A DNA stretch of 64,000 nt from Prinsepia uniflora (lineage: Eukaryota > Streptophyta > Magnoliopsida > Rosales > Rosaceae): positions 12,697,816 through 12,761,815 of the forward strand of contig CM064875.1 in assembly GCA_032719365.1 (NCBI GenBank), read 5' to 3'. Below, piece by piece: positions 56,736 through 64,000 of this stretch. A program made the position numbers and the translations under genes. The notes beneath the pieces are model-generated. The model searched no databases, had not been told where the DNA came from, and worked only from the letters and a program-made list of their open reading frames with translations. How positions within the stretch are numbered: the first letter of the stretch is position 1; each line of letters opens with the position of its first letter.

Positions 56736-57096
56736 ATATTGTCCATTGGATTCTAGACAACACATAATGATCATAACATTTTTTTTTGTTACTCAGAACT
56801 CACCTGAAGTTAAGGCTTTAGATTGAACTCTGATTAGTAAATTGAGATTCACACAACTGAACTCTCAACTATATGAACACTTAAATCAGGACTCGATGGA
56901 AGATGGTGAGATTTGAACTCAGAATCAAAGGCTGAAAGGTATAGTCACTAGGAGGCCATTGCCACTCCGATTACGCCCATGGGTTTGATCATACGACTTC
57001 TCTTGACTCTTTGGGTCATCATCAAAATTTCTACTTGTCACTCAAAACCATATGGGAGAAATGTCCGTGGTTGTCCTCTATTTCTAATAATAACCA
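56736..57096 (-). other. AT-rich flank with a tRNA-like (SINE-like) patch
   Basis: On the minus strand of 56900-56985, 'ggagtggcaatggcctccta' resembles a Pol III A box region and 'gagttcaaatctcacc' a B box, spaced about 45 bp. It may be a SINE remnant or decayed tRNA; no cloverleaf was established. Confidence 0.3.
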
Positions 57097-57585
57097 GGTT
57101 TTTTTAGTCAAAATGTAACTTTAATTTTACCTTATACTCAAAACACTCATTTGTTTAACTTACTATCTAATAATTTATTTTCTATACAAAAATTTATACT
57201 AATTTTATCTACCTCATCTCCTAGTCTTCAATATCAAAAATAATTTTATCATCTCATATCATGAGATTGTGAATATGACACTAAACATACATAAGACAGT
57301 AAATTTAGGATGAGCATAAACAAAGGGAGATGAGTTATGAATAGTTTTAAATTTATTCATTCTCGTCTCAATTTGCCACATCATGTGTATTTAGTGTCTC
57401 GTTCATAATCTTGTGGTCTGAGATGATAAAATTAACCTTGATATTGGCGACTATGGGATGAAGTTAACAAAATTGATGCAAATTTTTGTATGGAGGGTAG
57501 TTTTGGATGGTAAGTGAAACAAATGAGCATTTTATATGCAAAATGAGATTAAAATTACAATTTTTTGTGCATTTCGACTAAAATG
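57097..57585. mobile_element. Foldback MITE with arms of more than 200 bp
   Basis: The left arm 57097-57306 is an imperfect inverted copy of 57349-57585; about 42 bp lie between. Matching blocks include 'ctcatttgttt.actta', 'tacaaaaattt', 'aattttatcatctca' and 'gacactaaa.a.aca'. Direct repeats TCTAATAATAACCA (57083-57096) and TCTAATAACAACCA (57586-57599) flank it, 13 of 14 identical, suggesting a target duplication. Long arms and a duplication near 9 bp or longer recall Mutator-like MITEs. Confidence 0.75.
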
Positions 57586-57599
57586 TCTAATAACAACCA

Positions 57600-58627
57600 T
57601 ATTACTTCACACATGAATGAATTTTTTTTTTCCTTATACATTTATAATTATCAGACCACTTTCATTTTCTGAATCATCATCTGTGCAAAAACATCTACAG
57701 GATTGGACGTCAGTTCATAATTCATATTTTCAAAGAAATTAACGTCATAAGTGACAATAAAGATTCTTATGATAAACTGTCTATTTAATTTATAGAATTC
57801 GATGACTAAATAATTTTCAATTTGATTATTTTTTGCATGAATGATTTAACATAATAATTTAAAATATAAACAGTTTTCATATTAAATATACAAAAGAATA
57901 ATTTGATAAACAAAAAACATAAAACGATAAAATTCTCTTCAAATAAGATACAAATATTATCTTTATAATAATAACCCATGTGCTGAAGCTTTCCATCATC
58001 TGAAACTGCCAAACATATTTTTTATTTTTTTATTTTTTTAGAATTCATCTCATCGTGTTTAACCATGTTAGTCATTTTAGATTTTTCATTTTAGATTTGA
58101 GTGATGCATGTGTTTAGTGTGTTCACTCTTAGTAATGTGAGACAACTGACTCTCTATCATATTTGAACCAAAAACATATAGTTGCACCACGACCTTCATA
58201 AATATAGGGTTGACTCAGAAAGCTTTATAGTTTCATCTCTTTCAATCCCTCCATTATTTCCAAAAAAAATCTTTAATATAATGTTTGGATAAGAAATTTC
58301 AAAATTACAAGAAATTTAGGCTAAATTATTTTAAAAATAAGGATTTTCAAAGTATCAAAGGGATTTCAAATTATTAGATATAAGGCATTTAGATGAGATT
58401 TATAAGTAACACCTATCAATGTATAATTTTGAAAATCTCTTATTTAGTTGTTTTGCAAGATTCATTTGAAATTCTTTAATACTTGAAAGTTTCATGGAAC
58501 TAAGAGGCTCTAAACCAATATTTGCATCATTAGCTTCTAAGGATTCTTGAGTGTTCTCCTGTGTCTTTTCTTTTGTCATGATGTGAGGGAAATGTCGAGT
58601 TTGTGTCATATGGTAAGAAAAGAAAAG

Positions 58628-58675
<48 letters not shown>

Positions 58676-58746
58676 GATTGAGATGTTGCATTTGAGATCT
58701 ATAAGTCTATGTAATGTGTTACTTAATATGTATTCTAAAGTATTTA
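57600..58746. other. AT-rich DNA, microsatellite, no gene
   Basis: Contains an (AT)n run at 58630-58664. 'atgtttggataagaaattt' at 58281 resembles a MITE end, but I found no matching inverted partner. No gene is supported. Confidence 0.45.
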
Positions 58747-59977
58747 TGTAACACCCCAAAAATTTGGAAAAGGTAATTCCGAAAACTTTAGAAGGGAATT
58801 GACGTTTTGCCCTTGTTTTTACGTGATCAAAAGTTGACTTTTTATTCCGAGTACTTTTTGAACTTTCATGAGGACCCTTATGTAAGTTTCAGAGTCCCGA
58901 ATTCGTATACAGACGGCATGTCAGAATCAGAGTATAAACGGGATTGTTATAGGTCTAAAATACCTAAGGTTATTTTGGTAATTTGGCCAATAGGGACATT
59001 TTTTGTAATTCTGAAGTAAGTGGGGGATTTTTAATGGTCTTGTGAGCTGAGGACACGTTGCACCATCTCTGAGGGGTTGATGTCACCATTTCCTCATTTT
59101 TATGTGGCCGTGTGTGTATTTATGTGTCATGTGTGGTGTTCTAACCCAAAAACCAAAACAAAGTCCAAACCTCTCGATCATGGAACTAAAGAGCAAGAAC
59201 CGTGAGAGAAGAAGAAGAAGAAGAAAAGAAAGAAACAGATAGGTAAAGAGAAGAAAAGGAAATGGAAGTGGGTAGTAAGTTCGGCTCAGTGGAAGGACAC
59301 TAAAATGCCTTTTTTTTATCAAGGCATACTCAGACCATCCTAGCTCAGCTGGAGGCTTGGAACAGCCTGCTGGTGTCTTCTCTGAGCTACTTGGAGGAGT
59401 ATCAGAGGTAGAAACCTTGATGTGGACGGTGGTCGAAGGAGACACAGAAACTCGAAGCTTCAAGCTTCAAGCTCGATTTTTGATTAATTCAGGCAGTATT
59501 TTCATATTCTGATTGCATAGGTGTGTTTCTGGGTTTCTGTAGATACATTTTAATTATTGGAATGTTAAAAACAGACGAGAAATCGGAGAGTTTGAGTCGA
59601 GTGAGTATGTCTGGGTCGGGCCCCGAGTTGCAAAAGCCAAATCAACCTTGCTGAAGGTTGAAGACAACCTACAGGCGCTTAATGCCCACACATAGAGGAT
59701 GGGTGGTACGTGGAGGTCCATGCCACGTCATCTTGGTTTCTGGTCAACACGCGTTTTGATGCTGTTCATGTTACAAACATTTTGGCACAGATTTCGAATC
59801 AATCATACATCGTATTGCGGTAGTTTAGTGTGTTCGAAGTGTTTTGTTTAGGTTTTTAAGTACGTAAATTATGTCAGAAATTAGGGGACTTTAATGTGAG
59901 ATTATTACGGATAATAGTGACCATTGATTATGGTTTCTGACAAGTTAGAGAACTGCTTAGACTTTGGAGGAATGCAC

Positions 59978-62900
59978 TGACAGGACCCATTCCAATCCCC
60001 CCGAGATTAGTGCGGGATGACCCTGCTCCCGTCTGACACGAAGTGTCAGACAAGGGATATTTCCGACCTTTGCCCTCCCGGGCTATCAGAGTACGCCAGG
60101 ATCCGGAGGTGGTATGTGATATCTCGGTCTCTGCTACAGTCCACATCCGATGTCAACCTGAAGGGTAGTCAAAACATTAAAAACTGTGAGTGGACAAAAC
60201 AAAAGTTTATAAAACATTTTAACGAAGACATTTGTACCCTTTACTAAAAAGCATGCATGCATTTGAAAAACATTTAGCCAAAACAAACCATATGTGGGAC
60301 TAAGCCCAAAACCATAACCATGTTGAAACCAAGTACCTGAGCCACTGCTCGACTCCTGTGCACACCTGTGCATACCACACACCACATATAATATCATATA
60401 TCTCGTATTTATATCACATACATATATAAGTCACACAACCAATCCTGTCACGGTATCCAAAGCTACGCGCGTGCTACCCGGGTCTCAATCCGAGTCTTCT
60501 CAAAGTCAAGGTCAATGTCCGCAGACCACTGACCCTACCCGAGGTAATAGTAACCATAGCCTTCCTGAGAGTAAGGAACCCAACTGGGGGGTGACTCCAC
60601 TCAGTCGGTGCTCCGTGACTACTCCGGGGTCCACCCAGGCCAACGACCCTCCCCGGAGGAGATAGTAGAACATGTAAAGGAAGGTAGATGAACATATATA
60701 TACATAACATAAACATTCATGTCCGGTTCCCCCCTGAACCGTCATGATCCATAATATCCATAATCAGGTAACATGCCGGTTCCCATAAACCGTCATGTAC
60801 CTTAATAACATAACCGAGGTAACATGCCAGTTCCCATAAACCGTCATGTACCTTAATAACATAACCGAGGTAACATGCCAGTTCCCATAAACCGTCATGT
60901 ACCGTAATAACATAACCAGGGTTCATGCCGGTCCCCATAAACCGTCAAGAACCAGAATGACCTGACAAAGGTTCATGCCGGTTCCCATAAACCGTCATGA
61001 ACCACAATGACCTTTCCAGAGTTCATGCCGGTTCCCATAAACCGTCATGAACTTGGAAATCCACGTAGGGTCCCTGACTCGAAATCATAAACCATAAAGC
61101 AACTGGGTCTCGTGCCCGAACATATGACTCAACTGGGCACCGTGCCCGATATCTAAGGGTCAGTCACGACTCTGATCATAGTGATGCGTGCAGCCATCCA
61201 TCCAGGACCGCTCTCAATCCTGGTATGTCGCCGTGAACGAATCAACCGACGAGACCACCACAAGATCAGGGTGCACTCATCACCAATCACTATCCTTAAC
61301 CGTCAGCACTCCGAAGTCGAGCCTCCCCAGGCTGCTCGACCACGAATCGTGCATCGTGACCTCTCCGGAAGGAACACATCCCAATTCGGAGGCGAGCGTC
61401 GTATCGTCGATCGCCGTGCACATAGCACCCGTCGCGACCACGATTTAGACCCGAAGGTCGTAAATAGCGTCATATGCCCGAGACAAAACCAAATGGGTCT
61501 CATACCTGAGTTTATCCTTTTAAAAATCCAAAACCAAATCATTTAAGTCAATAAAGAAATACAGACCCGTATAAGCACCGTATAAGGCCGAAACCTCGAA
61601 ATACGTTCTTATACGTAACCACAGACAAATGCACCCATGGCATCATCAAACATGTAATAAAAAAATATAATAAACATTTATGCATGCACCAATTTAGAAA
61701 ACAAAGTCCACTCACAGACCGTCCGAGCTGCCGCCTCGATTTACGTGCCATACGGCTCCCCGAGCCGATCACCGTCACCGGGACTCCCAAACCTGTCCAA
61801 ATTGTAATAGAAGGTTACTAACTACTTAATTAACCTCCTACCAAAGCCCCGTAATTTTCCCGATTTTCTAACTATTTTTAAAACCAAACCTAAACCTTCT
61901 GATGCCCCGAAACATATCGAGACGATGTCCGATTGACACGAAACCAGTCCCAAAATGTTCGTTACATCGAATAGATGATTTCGTATGTTGGAACCTTCCC
62001 TAGATTCTCCCCCACGCGCCCGCACGCGCTGCCCGAAGTGGCTGCGCGTGGGCCTCACGCGCCGCTACAGTACCTGTCATCTCCAGCGATCGAACCGGTC
62101 CAGCCTGCGCAGCTGGTCCAGCCGATCCGGCGTAACCGGTTCAGGCATTTTTCCGTCTCCATTTGGTCCGATTCCACCCCAAAACAACCCTATAATTCCT
62201 ATTTCGATCCTAGGAGTATGTTTGGATAATCAAAACGAAGAAAAACACATAGAACCCGAGGTTTGATTCTTGAACCTCACGGTTCTGTTTTTCCGAGTTC
62301 CTCCCCACGGCTTCTCAGCCACTAACCACCACCCAAAACATCCTAATAGCTTCCCAGTAACCCCCTAAGCTCATCCTAATCATCTAATAGCAACCATAAT
62401 GCAAAGATCGAATTAAAATGGAATTTGGACTTCACCGTACCCTCTCGGGTTCGTGGCTTCGGCCGTGCACGGTGGCGTCACCTGGCCGGCCACCGTCCTC
62501 CACCATCATCTCATCACTCTCTAGTCTCTCCAGTAAGCATATGGGGTCAAGGCTTGAAGGTTGTAATGGGTTTGGGGTCTCCTGAGATCGGGTTAAATGG
62601 TTTGAAAGGAAAGAAATGATCGATGAAGAGGCAGGTGAGATGCATGAAGGAAAAATGATGTCCATTGGATGGGTGACACTTGTCACTCATCCATTGGACA
62701 TCAGGACAAATATCTGGGCCCACTAGAGACAAAACTGCACTTTTTGTCTCGTAAAACGTGTCACTATGAATAGTAACCTGGAACTTCCGTGAACCGTAAC
62801 TTCGCCGTCTAACGTCCGAATTCGACGTGCCGCCTGTCTATGGATTCGTATCGTCCTTATCTACGTAACGGTCTTCGACCCTGGGCCATCGGACCTCCTG

Positions 62901-63219
62901 GTCAAAAAGTCAACATTTGACCCCCTTTTATCTAAAATTACCAAAATGCCCCTAAACTTCCGAACGTCATAACTTCCTCCTCGAACGTCGGAATTGAACG
63001 TGCCACCTGTCTATGAACTCGTGACGTCACGAACTACGTCACGGTCATCGGTCAAAGTCCATTTGACCACCCGAATGAAAAGTCAACGTTTTGCCACCAT
63101 CATGGGCAAAACGGTCATTTTGCATCGTTCGTCCGATTTCGCCTAACTAATCACCGATTAGCCTCACTAATCGTGATTAGTCGCTAATCTAATCTAGGAA
63201 TTTGGGACGGGTTGTTACA
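59978..63219 (-). repeat. Solo LTR F nested in LTR G
   Basis: 3242 bp from TGACAGGACCC (59978, plus strand) to GGGTTGTTACA (63219), flanked by TGCAC on both sides (59973-59977, 63220-63224). No internal region. It holds the palindrome (62667-62692), the TGACGT block (63021-63042), the GC-rich 'gtggctgcgcgtgggc' block and a hairpin minisatellite (60716-61055). Confidence 0.94.
60716..61055 (-). repeat. Hairpin minisatellite inside LTR F
   Basis: At least five units of about 60 bp contain 'catgccggttcccataaacc' followed by gtcatg. Within a unit GGTT faces AACC across a six-base loop, and catg flanks both sides. Alternate units carry 'accttaataacataaccgag' or 'accacaatgacct'. Confidence 0.85.
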
Positions 63220-63440
63220 TGCACAGCTCGAAATTGAGTCGCTGAGATAGTTTGTGAGTGGACATTCATTTTATAAACTGTGATGCATGCATAGTTAAAC
63301 GTTTTAAATGTTCTATTGTGTGATTTGAGTTGTAATGATTTGAATAATGATTTGAAATGATTTTATGTTGATTTTCCGGATATGGTTCCACAAATACCAC
63401 TCACATAATTTTTTGGTGATTTATGGTTCCACAAATGTCT

Positions 63441-64000
63441 GCACATCGCTTAGGGATTCAGAGAATTTTAAGGGATGTAATTTTTATTGTGATCTCGAAA
63501 TTTTTTTTTTAATATAGAAATAGGACTTCGCTTGGTCTTTAATTCTATTTGTTGTTGTTGAAATCCGGTTGAATATTGAATCACATTCCAATTTAAAATT
63601 GTAAGTATCAACTTGAAGTCTATGTTTTGGGTTGAATCTTGAAGCCCATTAAGAATTTTGCTTCGAGTTAGACTTTGAGGACCCATATGAATTAGGGTTG
63701 CTCTTTTTTTAAAGTGGAGTCTTGAAGTTGTTAGAAGGAAAATATTAATATTTCGTGTGATTTTATCTAATGTAAAAATAAAAATATTATATTTTTATTT
63801 GTTTTGATTTTTAAAAAGAGTAAAAATATTTTATCTCACCCTTGGCACATTTAATGGAGTTCGAAGACTAATTTTTTTTTTTTTTTTGCAAAATAAGTTA
63901 AGAGGAATAATTCTAACATAATTTAGGACCATTTAAGACATTAACGAGACAGCCATTGATGCGTGAATGAGGGTGTCCGAGCAAAGACTTACCCAAATGT
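63441..64000. other. AT-rich end of the window, no gene
   Basis: Low-complexity T-rich and A-rich sequence. No coding sequence, RNA gene or element end is recognised. Confidence 0.5.

Larger units (their letters stand above)
58747..63440 (+). repeat. LTR G, split by solo LTR F
   Basis: It starts TGTAACACCCCAAAAATTTG at 58747 and runs to 59977, then resumes at 63225 after LTR F and its target duplication. On the right, 'gtttgtgagtggacattcat' and 'ttataaactgtgatgcatgc' match the same part of LTR B (from about 8938). Its 3' end is not recognised; the similarity fades near 63440. A polar tract of GAA repeats lies at 59203-59225. Confidence 0.75.

Noticed and set aside
61181..61546. A 121-codon ORF (Arg/His-rich)
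   Set aside because: It lies inside solo LTR F, overlaps another ORF of similar length and has no motif.

Overview
The window is nuclear DNA of a flowering plant, most likely a eudicot; I cannot name the species. It is dominated by LTR retrotransposons, with one recognisable host gene and pieces of transferred plastid DNA. The host gene has introns, the elements use plant-type primer sites (tRNA-iMet and tRNA-Asp-like), Cassandra 5S-bearing elements are present, and plastid rpoB and rrn23 fragments are embedded in the chromosome.

Layout. 1-4375: 5' half of a minus-strand Ty3/gypsy element of Tekay/Del type (element A: gag, protease, primer site, 2.9 kb LTR). 4376-10494: non-coding 3' part and 3.3 kb LTR of a related plus-strand element (B). 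10495-17285: gene-poor DNA with two Helitron-like 3' ends, an LTR-like block, a truncated copia gag and a tandem duplication. 17286-20600: the host gene, minus strand, three coding exons plus a leader intron, resembling PCH1 / 'F-box protein At2g16365'; a Tourist-like MITE sits in its last intron. 20561-22389: its upstream flank. 22390-44822: a plastid insertion (rpoB joined to the rrn23 end) broken up by later elements: a solo LTR (22634-25553), a Tat-type gypsy element (left LTR 25883, right LTR ending 39001) that itself received a Tekay-type element (D, 26336-31684) and a Cassandra element (34911-35604), and an LTR fragment plus a second Cassandra inside rrn23 (41289-44275). 46745-48930: a decayed copia element. 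50331-56735: a complete copia element with 341 bp LTRs, an ATATT target duplication and three in-frame stops. 57097-57585: a long-TIR MITE. 58747-63440: an LTR split by a second solo LTR (59978-63219).

Relations. Six clearly bounded LTRs (A, B, C, D, F, G) and a fragment (E) belong to one Tekay-like superfamily with termini TGTAAC...CCTGTCA. Four of them (B, C, D, F) share a long perfect or near-perfect palindrome. B, C and D carry a series of micro-hairpins whose arms differ between repeats yet still pair, and A, B, C and F carry hairpin-forming minisatellites. This is the most unusual structure I see. The Tat element carries an extra ORF in antisense orientation beyond its integrase, with a TATA-like box in front of it. 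None of the retroelements has an uninterrupted set of genes: catalytic residues are lost in Tat reverse transcriptase and integrase, and several nonsense codons are CAG to TAG changes, as expected from deamination of methylated CHG sites.

Limits: all comparisons were made by eye against remembered family motifs. Boundaries set by TG/CA termini and target duplications are firm; lineage names and ages are inferences.
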